Assembly (NCBI GenBank): GCA_032622095.1
Contig: CP136066.1
Span: 135,129,917-135,193,916, forward strand
DNA length: 64,000 bases
Origin: Siphonodentalium dalli
Taxonomy: Eukaryota > Mollusca > Scaphopoda > Gadilida > Siphonodentaliidae
Direction of reading: 5' to 3'
Below the pieces are notes generated by a model. The model was not told the origin of the DNA. It worked only from the letters and a program-made list of their open reading frames with translations, and did not search any database. Shown here in pieces: positions 38,401 through 53,400 of the stretch. A program made the translations under genes and the position numbers. Each line of letters begins with the position of its first letter. Position 1 is the first letter of the stretch.

Positions 38401-41400
38401 GTTTATGTTTCCAGCCCTCAACATATGGGAACCGTTCTATCATATCCTACTGAACTGCTTCTTTATGAACTTAAAGAAACTGGGTTTCTGCTAGAATGAC
38501 AGCTGGGTCCTATAGCCAAAATCTCCCCTCTGGTATATTTCCATACCTGATTAACAGATTAAAGCCTTCATCACCTGTTTATCTGCTACATAATAAAACT
38601 AATAGGGCATGATAAACTTTAAGAGTTATGGGGGGTACAGTATATTGGAATCAGCTTGTCCATCTATCTGTATGTCCGTCTGTCTTTTGAAGCAATTTTG
38701 TTCGAGCTTGTATTCCTACATTTTACATAGGCCCCTGTGAATCGAGGATTTCATTTCTAATCGAATCTTGAATCGAATCATGAGAATGATTCGCGAATCG
38801 AATCGAATCTCAAATCGAATCTACACCTTTCGCGAACATCGAAACTTTGCATGATTGTACTGGGGAAAAGTTGAACGAACACCATTCGATTCGTGTAAAT
38901 CATAAACAACTCGACGTGCGTATTATTTTATTTTCTTCTGCGTAAGAAATTAAGAATATAATGTACTATTTTAGTCATTTACATGGCTCGGGTTCAAACA
39001 TCGGCATTAACCATTGCGCAAAATAGTCATAATTTTCTATCAAAAAATCAACAACGTTACGATATGTCGCGAGCTATCGATTGTACCCCAGTGTTGATTA
39101 ATGCAGCATAACTCTATATATAAATTCGTTAGTGCAAATAACATGATTGTCGCGTAGAGTTCTGTCCATTGACCGCTTGTATCTGATTTGCCGGCGAACA
39201 GTAACTTTTGCTGGATTTTTGACCGAAAATGAGCTTTTCTCAGTTTTCTGACAACATACTCATATATAACCATAATAGTCGATTATTATTTTTATATATG
39301 AGTGTGTTGTCAGAAAAGCTCATTTTCGATCCTAAACTACAGTATATGTGCAGTGAATGATAAACTTGGATAAAGGTACCACGCATCGTGCATGATGCAT
39401 GGCTGTCAATCAACTATCCTGAAATCCAAAAACATGTGGGTGTTGGAAAATGGAATAAAATTAGGAAATGCACTTTATTAATAAATCGAAAAACAAACAA
39501 AAGCCTGTCCGACTATCCAGAATGAATGTTCATTTGCCATTTTGGGCAATTTGAAAATTGAAATAAAATGTCTCAAGTCACTGAAAGGTAACATCAAATT
39601 GTCATTTTTGCCACACACAATACCACAGTCAGACAAATAATTGTTCGTCCCTGGAACTCATCGACGATGTTGTATAAGATCTGCGTTATTCCTCGCCCAT
39701 GTGAGTGTTTCCGTGTTGTATCGTGACATGCTATGTCGTTGGTCACTAATAAGGTTGCTTCCCGTAGAATTGACCCTCTCGGACGAATATTTCGTAGCCT
39801 GAATGGATAAAATATCCTGTGCTGCTTCTGCAAGAAGAGGGTGTGATTCGGCGTGGAGCTTCCAGAAATTCAGTGGACTTTCAGATCTTGGAAGTAACGA
39901 CATACGCTGGTAGGATTCCATCTCAGAATCCACTCGAGCGGTTAGTGAAGTTGCCTCTTCGCCGGTTTGACTCTGCTCTGTATGCCCAGCCTTTACTTCC
40001 CGAAACATCGTATCCATCAAACTCTTTCGTTGACCAGCATTATCTCGCGTATTATCAACTCCAGTGGTGTTTTCTCGCTGTGAGCCCTGGGTTGGAGTTT
40101 TTGACTTCGCACTGTCTTCCACATGACCATGATATCGCAGACACTCCGCGATGAAATCCTTCACTGCCCCAATGCTCGTGACTCCTTTAAAACGAGGATC
40201 CAAGAAGTTTCCAGCTAGCAGATGGGGCCGTGTTAGGTCAAATCGTGAATCAAGTTCGGACAATAGTTTGTCTCTGAATGTTTTAACACCTGATGCAGGT
40301 TCAAGTCCAAGACGGAACTCCTGCTTCAAGACATGGATAGTTGGATACACGCCGGCATTATTGATACTGTGACGATCTTGTCGGCGTTCAATATGGAAGT
40401 GACCTCGGCCGTTGGTTTCAAAATGGGGAGAATTGCTTTCAAAACGTTGGTTAAAGGTTTTGTCAAAGCTGGTGGTGGAGTGGTAGCACAACTTTTTCTG
40501 GCTTGGCATTCCATGAGTGCCAAGGATATTGCCACTTGATTTCTCTCAAACCATTCCAAAAGCATAAATGTGCTATTAAATCTGGTTGACACATCAAGTG
40601 GTGGATCAGACTCCTTGAGATTTTTCGTTTCACAACTTTCATTATTGGCTGGCCCGGCTGGGTCTGAAGTTTGCTCCTGGTGCTTATGTAATGCAGCCAG
40701 TCTGACGGTTGAGGCATAAAAAATCCAGAAATCTTGTGTACCGCCTTTATAAGGTTATTTATGGCCGGTTGTGCATTCAGCTCTGCATTAATGGCCAGCT
40801 GTAGTTTGTGGGCAGCGCAACCCATCCAGGAAATTCCCAGCTGACGTGCTGTGCATGGCATCACATTTGTTGTGTCTGTGGTGGCGAACATAACCCTACT
40901 TAAATCCAACCCATATTTAACAAACTGAGCTCTGATCAGTTTCTCTGTAGCATTTGCCGTGTGATCGGCTTCATTGTCCTCTAAATTTATCACGGACAAA
41001 TATCTTGTGACAAACTTCCATTCGACGCTTACATAATGGGTGGTCAGCACAAGATAATTACTGTTGTTGTCGGACATCCAGCGATCGAAAGTGACTGAAA
41101 CTTTGGATTTCCCGATATCAGTTTCAAATAGGCCTTCAAACTACCCTCCATTGACTCTCTCAGGTCATTTACTTTTCTTGATAGCGTTGTGGGGTGGGGT
41201 GGGTCATAACTTCCTCCAGTGAGCACATCACACATTTTTTTTTAATCCCTCGCCGGCCACAGACTCAAATGGTCTCACATCAATGACAATAAATGTTAGA
41301 AGGGCTGCATCAAACTTTCTTTTTGTATCTGGCATAATTATGCGTTTGGGGACGAAATGTTGGCCCATCGTGGACTGTTTCTTGGGTGCAGAATCATGAT

Positions 41401-44400
41401 CACCTACTTGCGAATTTTCTGGAAGTTCAATTTTTGGCTTTTTAGAATTTTCCGTCTGTATCGTTCTCTCGAACAGAGCGGGGTGCTTCCGCTGGACATG
41501 CATCCTAAGGTGTGTTGTTGTACCCGCGGGTTGGACAGACAAAAGCGTGTGGCAGTGCTTACACGCATATTTGTTATCGCCTTTTAATAAATTGAACAGG
41601 CAACTAAACTCAGCCATTTTGGTTTTGTATTATTTTGTAAACACTCGCCTCGGGAATTCCCAATTACGTCACTTCAATAGTCATTACGACATTACCTACC
41701 TTGGTTCTATTTATAGATTTTTGGTCGATGCGGCGATCCGTTTGATCTCGATGTCTCGAGCCGCACGATTATTTCTTTGTTGATAGGGCATAACAATTGT
41801 GTTGTTTTCATCGGGTTATGACAGTTGATTGCCTATATAAGTGTATATGATGTCTGATCATGAATGATTCGAAAATACTCGAATTGGACAGTCGAATCGA
41901 ATCAGGACGACCGATTCGCGAATCGAATCGAATCTCGAAGCTTCTCAGGGGCCTAATTTTACAGTAATTTTTGTTAAAACTTGACACAGATATTTAGTAC
42001 CATGGGAACCTGTGAGGTCCGTCAAACTGTTTTGTGGAGTTACCCCCCCCCCCCCCTTTTAAGACTTAAACATTTTCGTATCATGTGAAACTTGGCACAG
42101 ACATCAACCACCATGGGAACCTGTGCACCTGCGATTATGACGTCTGTCGGACTTTTTTTTTTTTGAGTTATCCCCCCTTTTTCGACATGTATACTTTTGT
42201 CCGAGCTTTTATTCCTACATTTTTTGGTCAATTTTTTTAAAACGTGGCACAGATATTTAGTACCATTGGAACTTGTGCATCTGCGATTATGACATCTGTC
42301 CGACATTTTTTGGTGGAGTTATCCCCCTTTTTCAACTTAGAAACTTTTTTTGCAACATGCATAATTTTGTCCGAGCTTTTATTCCTGCATTTTTCAGTCA
42401 ATGTTTTTTAATCTTGGCACTGATATTTAGTACCATGGGAACCTGTGCACCTGCAATTATGACGTCTGTCCGACATTTTTTGTGTGGAGTTATTCCCCAT
42501 TTTCGACTTAGAATTTTTTTCGCAACATACATAATTTTGTCCAAGCTTTTATTCCTACAATTTTCAGTCAATAGGTTTAAGATTAGGGTTATGGTTGTAC
42601 ACCTGCAATGGGAACTGTTATTTTATTATTTTAACTAAATGTTTACTGACATGTCAAACATCTTAGTATTTAAAAAAAGGGGGGGTATCCGTAGTCCCAT
42701 TGGGACAGTCACACCTCTAGTTTTATTTGGGAAAAAGCCACGTTGTTTATTCTACCTGGTTATGTCGCGATTACATTGTCAAATATCACATTATTCTGAC
42801 TTATGATTCATAATTATTTGGACCAGATCCAGATGTTACCCACTTGAGGTTGGTCAGGAATATCATAGTAATAAAAGTTTTCATGCCTGTAGCGAAGTCA
42901 GGGATAGAAGCCAATTAAGAACATTTCCCTCTACTGTTGTTGGTGGCGATATGGAAAATTCTCAGTACAATTACTATTTTACCGATGGATTTAACTGGCC
43001 ATATTTGTTGCAACATTTATGGTACCGATGCTATCAGATTATCTATACTATTCAGTGCCAAATTACAACACCCTTACATTACTTAACCCTTCAGTATGTT
43101 AAAAATAAATCACGATTACAATTCCTTGACTTTTTATGCTTGTAAAACTTTTAAATATTTGGACTCAAATTAGCGACTGATTTACTGATACTAGATTATA
43201 TTCACAGTTAGTTGATGGACTGAGATTTTCCTCACTAAAACCGTTACGCTGGTTAATGGTTACTGAACCATAGCAGAAACCTTGGAAATAATTTTGCTGA
43301 ACAACATGGAGAGACAAATAGGAGCTTATATATTATATGCTGATCATTCTTCCCGAATAAATGTCAAATTGCTTGAATGACCAGGACTGTCGGCAGAACA
43401 TGTATGCTATGAATAACCGGGACTGTCGGCAGAAAATATACGCTATGAATGACCAGGACTGTCAGCGGAACATTATGTAATTGTGGTTGATTGACTACAA
43501 CATGATGTGACAGCGACGGCTTGGAGTCTTCAAAACTCAATTGAACACATAATCTCCAAGATGTCACACCAAGTTACTGTAGTCCCACCTCAATACCACT
43601 AATAGCATTAACCTATAATTTGACCCACACTATTTTTTTGGTTAGTACTGACCAGAGTTATAACCTTTGCTAAGCGAGGAAATACATGCAACACCATAAT
43701 TAGGCTTCTGCTAATGTTCGAGATTCGATTCAATGTGAAAGGTTTGATTCAATTCAAAATTATTGCGAATATTTGATAAATTTTTTTGTTCTTGTGTAAG
43801 ACTTTCTCTAATATCGAAACGAAAATGTCCTTAAAGCCACATGGCGGTTTGTGCTCCAAAATACACCAAATAATATTCAATTTAGAATTTTTCCAGTTAT
43901 CTAAATTTGTGGATAAATACCTGAATTACCTTTCTATGAGCATTATATTTTCCAAAAAGATGCATTAAAGTAATAAAAAAATACAACTTTGAACACAATG
44001 ATATATTGTGATATTTGTAATCATTGCAATTCTGGAATTGGAAACGGAATAAATTGCGACTTCTGGAAAAGGTATATTGCATTATCTCAACTTGAAACAA
44101 CATAAAAACTTCACACACTGTTTTCTCTTTGTTTTAATCGTCAAAATTATTTGGTGCCATAAACATTTCAGAGTGAAGACAGCTGTAGATGTTCTTCCCA
44201 TGGTCTACATGTGCAATTTTTACATGACTGCTGTTAAAAAAATGGAACCGATGCAAATAAAACGATCTTAAGTTTATCATAAAAGAAACAAAACCCGTAT
44301 TTTCAGTGCTATATCAATGAATTTGTTTGGAAATATTCCGCATCAGTATGTCTTGCGATTACCCTTACCAATTTATGTATACATCAGTTTGGGGTTCGAA

Positions 44401-47400
44401 TGAGCCATGTGCTTTAAGACATTGACTCAACTAGTATCTCATTTCAAAGAAGGAAGATAACCACATATGTAGGCCTATATAGCAATCATTAGGGTAAACA
44501 ACTCCTCGACCCTTGACCTCAAGGGATACTGTAGTGAGATGGACAAGGTTTGCCGAATGACGTAAACATGTGCATAGAGATCTCTTTTTATTCAATTTCT
44601 ATGAACTACTGTGTTGGCTGAAACTGACCAGTAAACGATAGAGTTATCCTACCTACTCTGTATTTACTAATCCACATTGTTGGCTGTCGCAATGTTCTAT
44701 TCAAATGTATTGTAGCAATCATTATGGTAAACAACCACTTGACCCTTGACCTCTAGGGATACTGTATGAAGACGGACATGGTTTGCCGAATGTGGTTAAC
44801 ATGCGCATAGAAATCTCTTTTTGTCCAATTTCTATGAACACCTGGGTCAACACAAAGTGACCGATAAACAGAGTTATCCCGCCTACTCTATATTTACCAA
44901 TCCACATGGTTGGTCCATCACAATGTTCTATTCCAATACATGTAACAGTGAATCAATAAAATTATTCTCATTGTCGCAAATGCAATCAGGTTTCATGCTG
45001 TCGGTGGCCAAATTGACCAATGTGCAGACTTTTTCAAAAATGGCCCAAAGAAACTTTTTGACAAAACATTTTCAAGCCTATGCCATGCAGTAATTATCTC
45101 TCAGCAAATCACCAAATCTCACTAAAACCCTTAATGGTTACTGAGTAGCTGCTCGCCCGTATGTTTGGATAACAATTTACCAGAAGTAGCCCATGCTTAC
45201 TTATTAAAACAATGATGATTTGGTACTATTACGGCGTCCTATCTTAATCGGTTGACATTACTTTACTGCTTTATGATATAATTACTTTGATTTTGTTATT
45301 GCTTTTACTTATTATGTATTCTATTGTTTTTTTATTTTCGTTTCGGTTTTCTCAACATTTGTATTTGACTTCCATTAGTATTTGTTATGAAAAACAATGG
45401 AATATTTCCAAACATTCATCATTACAAGGCAAGCTGTAGTTGCAGAATGCTTATTTTTGTGAATTCTCAGTATCAAATTCACTGCAAATAAATCTATTTT
45501 TAATATTTTATAAAATGATTTTGCAATTTAGTTCTGTATGTTGATAAAATTTTGGGAAGAATAATCAATTTACTCCACAACAAAACCATTTCCATATTAG
45601 ATATTCCAGGAGAATGCCCTGGTATTACCAAATTACTTACCCTCACACCCCCATCAAAATTTTTACCAAAAGACAATTAGCATATTGACATTCCATCCGT
45701 GCATCAGAATTTTCTATTTCTGTCCATAATGCTTTATCAAAAAACTGCCTTAGCCATTACTCTTTACAAAAAAATAGGAGAATTACTATAGACATTGACA
45801 TTAAGACCATGTGAACCCTCAGAATATGGCCAGTGGCTTTTTCACACTCTTCGCAAAATTAAAAAAATAGTTTAAATTTAAATTTGCGAAAAATACAATA
45901 ATATTTCCATTTCTAATTTTGTTGCATATTACTATTATATGATAACACCCCTTCAAAACGAAACCAACTGCACCTCGATATATGTAACACTATGCCCAGT
46001 ATTAGGGGAATAAAATTTGAATGCAACACTTCTCAAATGGCAAACATTCTTAAAAAGATGCACAATGACATGCTCTATAATAATAATTGGGTCTTCAAAA
46101 TTCCGCAGAGGGGGAGTGTTTGCATATGTTGGCTCAGGGTCTAATCATGCCACATGCTAAAGTTAAACATCCATGTTCACCATTATGAGGACAATCAAAG
46201 GAGTGTTTAATCGTTTTGTTCAGGTTTTCCTTTCTAGAGTTATTCATCTTTATGAATGTTTACTTGTTTGTCCATCTGCATGAATATCTCAGCTATTTGT
46301 TGTATAGGTATTCCCACACTAGCATTATGCCACATGGGGGGGGGGGGCACACTAAATGTTGTAGTCCCGAGTCCGAGCCTGGAAAAAGGTGCAGTTGGGA
46401 TTTCAATTCTGTTTATTGTCATTAATATAATGCCAAAAAAAAGGCTGGTTCCGACTACAACCAGTGGGCTGCAGAACTAAAAATGTTGATAAAAGTTGAA
46501 ATACAAGATTTAAAAAATATCTTTTTAATTTCTTTCATTTGTAATTCGCATAGCTTATCACTAACCAAAAATCAACTTTTTTGGCATTATATTAACGATA
46601 ATAAACAAAATTTAAATTCCAAACTACACTTTTTACCAGACTTGAGCTCGGACTCGAACTACAAATTTTAATGTGTCCCCACATGGGATATACATCATGT
46701 GACAACCCGGCTCTTGTTTAGACAAGAGTGAAGTCCCTTCAGTGACTGCTCACCAATTATGGATAGGAATGGTTGAGACCATGTTCTCCTTTTATGGAGT
46801 GTCATTTTAGACACTTGTTTATATGTTGATCTAAATTAATCATTAATGATATATTTAAAATTCACAACATACTCCGGAACAACATAAAAAAATACCCACA
46901 AGTCACATGTTGGATGTCAAAAGCAAAAAGGTACTAAAAGACTGGAATTTTATCAAATTGGTTTTTCTATGCAGTAGAACTGAGGCCAAACATATATGTT
47001 CTGCAATTTCATATGATTCACCCAAATTCACATTAATACACTCTGTGCCCAAAATACAGAAATGTGCCTTAAAAAACATGACCATGCAATTTTGTTGTTG
47101 CTCACTCATCAGTCCGTGACAAACATTGACATTAGTAGTTATTTATTATGTGAACAATTAACAAATCGACCATACTTAGAAAGAAAAACTGACTATGAAC
47201 TAAAATTGAGGAATGTCTATGTTTAGGAATGTTTATCTAAGTTTCAAAACATTTCTCACATGATCAATGGGTCTGTCCTGATAGACCCAAATTTCACCAA
47301 TCTAAAGGCCTGTGAATAATAACAATTTGTACTTTTTATAGATTCAGCGACTGAGAAAGGAAGGTTCCAAGTTACTCGAGCAGGAACAGGAGCTGCTGAA

Positions 47401-50400
47401 GGAAGCTGTGAGATCAGAAGTGAAGACTTATGAAACAGCTTCTTGTAAGTTGGTGCAATAAGTCGAGAATAATTTTTGCAAGAAAATTTACTTGACTTAC
47501 TCGCATCATTGAAAAAGCGATATGACCATATAGAACACCTTTATCTCTCATGATTTCATATCTCATCAGAGCAGCATATGAAACCACTATGATATTCATC
47601 TAATTAAACACTCAAATTTCCAATTCACAGATATATCACACACAGATGGCAGGAATAACTGTTTCGGGATTCATTGATTGTGATACGTGATATGAGATTG
47701 AGGATTAGCATTTTCGAAGATCAAATCAACACAGTTCTGTTGACAAAACGCCTCATATATTTTAAAGACATATCAGGGACTTGTTTGGGTGTGTGAAACT
47801 GTTAAGTTAATATTCAGGCGCTATGCCAACTGGAGGAATGTTGCATTCAACTAACATCGCTGAAAATCTCAAGCAAATCGACTATACCACTCTATAGAAA
47901 ACATCGTCCGAACTTCACTTAATTGTAAATATTTACTTCACGGTTTGGGGCGCAACTCTCGGCAATAAACTAATGAAAGCTATTTCGCCATCAAGAGTCA
48001 CTCACTGTGGGGAATCATGTGGTTTTCAGGTTGGTGAGTACCACGCATTCAAAATGTACAAACGCACAAAAACCTAATATAAGAGGATCAGACACAAAAC
48101 ATAGCATTTTGACTGTTACTAGCATATGCTTGTTTATTTTTAAAACAAGTTGACACCTTATTTGTTCAGAAATACTCATTTGTTTTCTATAACATTCTGA
48201 CCAAAGTTACCAGGTGGACGTTCATTTTCTATAACATTCTGACCAAAGTTGCCAGGCGGACGGACGTTCTTGGAATACACAATTCTAATCATCAAGGAGA
48301 ATCCTTCGACTGACAACTTTGGTCAGAATGTTAGAACAAACAACTGTGAGTTTGGACACAAATGAGGTATCAGCTTCCAAAATACTATGTAATATATCAC
48401 TATCCCAGTTTAATACCTCGTTTCTGGTCGTGTTTGCAATTGCCTCGGCCATTTTGAATTAGTGGTACTCATCAACTCCAAACCACATGATTCCCCAACG
48501 TGTCACTGCATTTAATTAATATATAAGAATGACAGTGTGCCAAGATTATTCTCCATTTCTATCTGATCACCCTGCAGAGTGTTTCACATCACTTTAAAGA
48601 TTTATAATCCGATGTTATGGTCCCGGTATCATCCAGTTACAACAACAACAGATTTTCACCAAAAGCAGATTTTGATGTCAAAATTAGGTTTATTAGGCCA
48701 AAACAAAATGAATGCGTGTTTCCCGTAACGAGCCAAAAAAAACTAGAGGCTTTTCATTTTATTTTATTTTTATTTTTATTTTTTTATGGTCTCGTGTGGG
48801 CAATGCCTAACCACCATCAAACACCATACAATGACCCAGAGCAACCAACAAATTGGTGATAAAACTGATATATTGAGGGGAAACATATAAAACAGATAAC
48901 AGTAGACAATTTACTAAAATTACTTTAATAAACCTGAAACAGGCACTGCCTTGCCATGTGGCTTGGCCACAACAGACATCAGCCCTGCATTGGAACAATC
49001 AATACAAATAGGGAAAACTTTTTACATCCCCATTGGGATCTGCACAATGGGCACAGGTATCAATGAACCCAAGGGCTGCCCCATAATATCCCAATTCTAT
49101 TGGAGACCGACAAACAATATCCCGCCGCACCACCATCCTTGCAGCCTGGCCATAATGGAGTAGACCCTTCACTTGGATACAAGAATCGAGTACACACCTG
49201 ACCTGTTTATACGGGAAAAGTGGAATGCCATGGCATGGGCCTGCATTGACGTCGAAAAATATCAATACTAGTCATAAGAAATGATCCATAGCGGGCCCCG
49301 GAATTTACAATGTTTATTTACAAAATTATGTAAATAATATAATACTCCATATCAAAACAAACACGTGCTTCCGGTCAGCGAAGAGGAACAATAACTCGTG
49401 ATATTGCGTCAGGTCGTAATTTGACTTTCCGTTAGAGTGACGATGTGGCTTTGCGAAAAATATATAAATATATCAAAGATATCATTTATTTCGCGAGGTG
49501 AATCAGATAAAATGGAAACACGCGTCCACAGTTTGGTTATCAGTGCGGTCGGTCGGTTTATAGATTGATTTTTTTTATTTAAAACCAATAAAATGAACTT
49601 GGGTCGGGGGGTTTTGAAGACGGTCGGTCGGGTTACGGGAACACACATTCATTTTGTTTTGGCCTTACCAATAAATAATCACAACAGAACCAATCACAAT
49701 ATCATATTTGCTGAAAAATTCCTATAATAACAGGATAATAATGGTTTTTCTTGGAAGTTTGGTGGTTTACAACTTCCATATATTTTCCTAGTTCAAATTT
49801 GAACTTCCCAATTAAATCTGATTATGCATCTTTAATGCTGACAGAAACACCTCATATAAAAGAACTTGCTAATAGAAATTTATACTTATTCATATTTGTG
49901 ATCATTGAACAAGTTTGTTTTATGTGTACTTGTAATATGTATGGTACACTTAATGCTAACATCCGGATCAACCATCCATCATTTGTCTATCCTTCCATCT
50001 GTCTGTAGACGTATGCTATGTGTCGCGATAACCCAAATTTTTTATCGAATCATGTTCATATTTTATGAGAATGTTTATGATGACACACCCCTCACCTGTA
50101 TAGTTAGCTCAACTTTACTTTAGCTCAACTTTACTTTACTAAGATTGAGTCATTGCCATGGGTTAGTATCCGTTGTTCGTGAGTGTGTTTGTGCGTCCGT
50201 CAACAATTTCCATTAGCACAGGCTAGAGGCCATACCTTTGGTTGGATCAATATGAATTTGTCATGGCTTCAACACTATCACTACAAATTCCAATATATAT
50301 GGATAGGCAGGAAAATTACCATGAATAATTGTCGACATACATGGAGGTTGAGGTTCCAAAGGAGTGAAGATGGGGAATACTACCATCGGATCTTTATACC

Positions 50401-53400
50401 TGATGCTAAACTGGCACAAAATGCGACATTATTACTGGCAATTAAGGCTTTTTATGGAAACGTTTTGGTAGGAAGCTTGCCATGTGGAGTTGTTTACTTG
50501 GCTTGAGGCTCCAAAAAGGGGGAAATAATCTACCATCGGATATTTATACATGACTTAAATACTGTTAATCTGATGGAAATGCGACATAATTACTCAATGG
50601 TGAACATTTTGTAGCCACTGCATTGTCATCAGAATTTAGAGTTCATTGCATCTTCTTTTACAGAAGTATCAAATAAGTCTTCTGTGGTCGATGGTGACTA
50701 GTTTTCAGGTCTCTCCATGGAATAAAACAAAGTAATTTTGGCTGATCCCCAGGCATTGTTAGGCCACAGTTGTCTTTTACACAAACCTTCCTTGTGACTC
50801 ATATTTATTGTGAATGTATTCAACTGACATTTTATGAATGTATTCAAGGACACTTTAACATTTCGAGTGCGTGGGCATATTTCTTTGATGGCACCAGTCT
50901 TTTTGATGTGATTGATGGGTTTGACTTTCGCTCAGAATATATTACCAGGGACTCTAGACAACTGTTAATGTGGCATGTGCTACTGTGTCAGCATTGGGCT
51001 CTGCTATGTATGTTTATGGGTTTTTAAATTGTTAGTGTTGTATATATGAAACATTCAAGTGACATAATGAACACTCTATAAAACACCTGTTATATCATGG
51101 TGAAATTTTGAAATTTTCTCAATTGCATGTAAGCTGCAGGTTAATAACAGTGCTGGTATTCTTTGGAACTGACTTACTGTTTTGGTTTCTAAATTCAGTG
51201 ATCTTGTATTCATCAGTTCATTAGTTTGGGTAAGATTAACCCCTTGCTAACTGATTTGATAACTCAAATATTTGTCATTGACTATATTTATATTTCATGG
51301 CACGGTTTATGATGACACACCCCTGACCTGTATTGTGAGGGTCATTTGGTTGATTTGCTTAAAAATATTAACCCGGTCAACCAATTCCATTGACGCAATG
51401 TGATAACTAGTTATTTTTCACCTGATCACTCTCATAATCACATCCAGGTTAAACATGACACATTCTTCAGTTGATTAGATTGTATAGATATTGGTAATGA
51501 TTGATTGGTTTTGAAAATATTAACCCTTCCCTTAAGCATGACATGAACATATGCTATCCAAAGCAATACTTTATCTAATCATCTCATATTTATACATATC
51601 CAAGTAAATTATGGATAATATATATTTCCAATCATCTCCACTTATGTGTACAGTTGTACATTAAGTTCTAGATTGCTGAATTTAAGACTGTATGGTTGAA
51701 GGTTTGGGTTAAACATCTCTCGTTCTTGTATTCAGATGTAAGTAGGTGGCATCATGTTAAATAAGTATCTCACCTAATTTAAAAATCATATAAAATTTCC
51801 CTCTAACAGCATTAAAGAGGATTGCTGCTGAACTATAAATTAACACACAATCACTTAATTAATGTGGATTGCTGCTGAACTATAAATTAACACACAATCT
51901 CTTAATTAATGAGGATTGCTGCTGAACTATAAATTAACACACAGTCCCTTAATTAATGATGATTGCTGCTGAACTATAAATTAACACACAGTCTCTTAAT
52001 TAATGAGGATTGCTGCTGAACTATAATTTAACACACAATCTCTTAATTAATGAGGATTGCTGCTGAACTATAAATTAACACACAATCTCTTAATTAAAGA
52101 GGATTGCTGCTGAACTATAAATTAACACACAATCTCTTAATTAATGAGGATTGCTGCTGAACTATAAATTAACACACAATCTCTTAATTAATGAGGATTG
52201 CTGCTGAACTATAAATTAACACACAATCTCTTAATTAATGAGCATTGCTGCTGAACTATAAATTAACACACAATCTCTTAATTAATGAGGATTGCTGCTG
52301 AACTATAAATTAACACACAATCTCTTAATTAATGAGCATATTGCTGCTGAACTATAAACTATAAATTAACACACAATCTCTTAATTTTTCAGTTAACCCT
52401 TTCAGTGCCAAGTCCGATTTTTGTATCAACCCATATTTCCTTGATAATTTTTCAAATTTATTGATTATAATAATGTGATACATTGATGGAAAGAGCTCTT
52501 AAAACATGGATTGTTTACTTGGATGCAACTGAATATATAGCTAAAAGTAACTCCTTGTAGTAAAGCCAGGAACTAAAGCATAAACTTAAATCATTCATCT
52601 TTAATTTCAGCTGAGGATAAAGAATCTTGTGCATCAAGAATCAAGGTAAAGTATAGCAGTCAGTCGGCTTCTTCATGTTGATCAGCTACTGGTAATATAA
52701 TTTAAAAGATTCAAGTGAAATGACAATCTGAATAGAAAAAGCTGGTTTTGATTAATTGTCTTGTCAATTTATTGTTGAGTAGGCACATTGTTGACTAAAA
52801 TTTACAATAGTTGCCTATAATTAATAACTTTGGGTGAGACAAAACAAATCACCAATGTCTTTGTATATGTTGTAAATGGTTTGAGGATGATATCTTCAAT
52901 TATAGCACAGCTGTATTCTTAAAACCATGCTATATTTTCAATATTCACACCTTTCATTGGAACATAGAAATGCGCTTGTATATTTGTGATCTGATTGAGA
53001 ACATATAATTGGCCGGTCAATCATTGCATGGCTGTCATTTCACACCTATCCTGTGATTGGTGGTCGATTACAAGTGCTTAATTAATCAGCTCACAAATAT
53101 ACAAGCACATCTTTACTCTCTAAAGAAAGATATGAATGTAGGAAATCCTGGAAATATATCAATTTGCAAAACAAAAAAGAGACATAAATGAAAATATGTT
53201 CACAGATAGATCATTCAAACATTCTCACTGCAGTGACCTACCAACCTTGGTAAGTCTATGTGGTAAGTCTTGGCCTGCATGCAGTGGCTAAAAAAGTAAA
53301 CTTTAGAGAGTTTGAACTGGAGATATTGAACATATAAAGCATGAAAATACTAGAACCTGTTAAAATCAGCATGTATTTTCAACATCAAAAAGAAAGGTTA

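Larger units (their letters stand above)
38612..42725. repeat. Composite repeat of ~155-bp units, interrupted by hAT
   Basis: A head with GGAATCAGCTTGTCC and TCTGT-rich sequence is followed by units with (T)TAGTACCATGGGAACCTGTG, CACCTGCGATTATGACGTCT, GTGGAGTTATCCCCC and TTTTGTCCGAGCTTTTATTC. It ends GTATCCGTAGTCCCATTGGG...CCTCTAG at 42725. The hAT element at 38728-41955 splits it. A second copy is at 58431-59165. Confidence 0.8.

Noticed and set aside
51811-52388. CRISPR-like array
   Set aside because: The units are contiguous with no unique spacers, and the genome is eukaryotic; it is a minisatellite.
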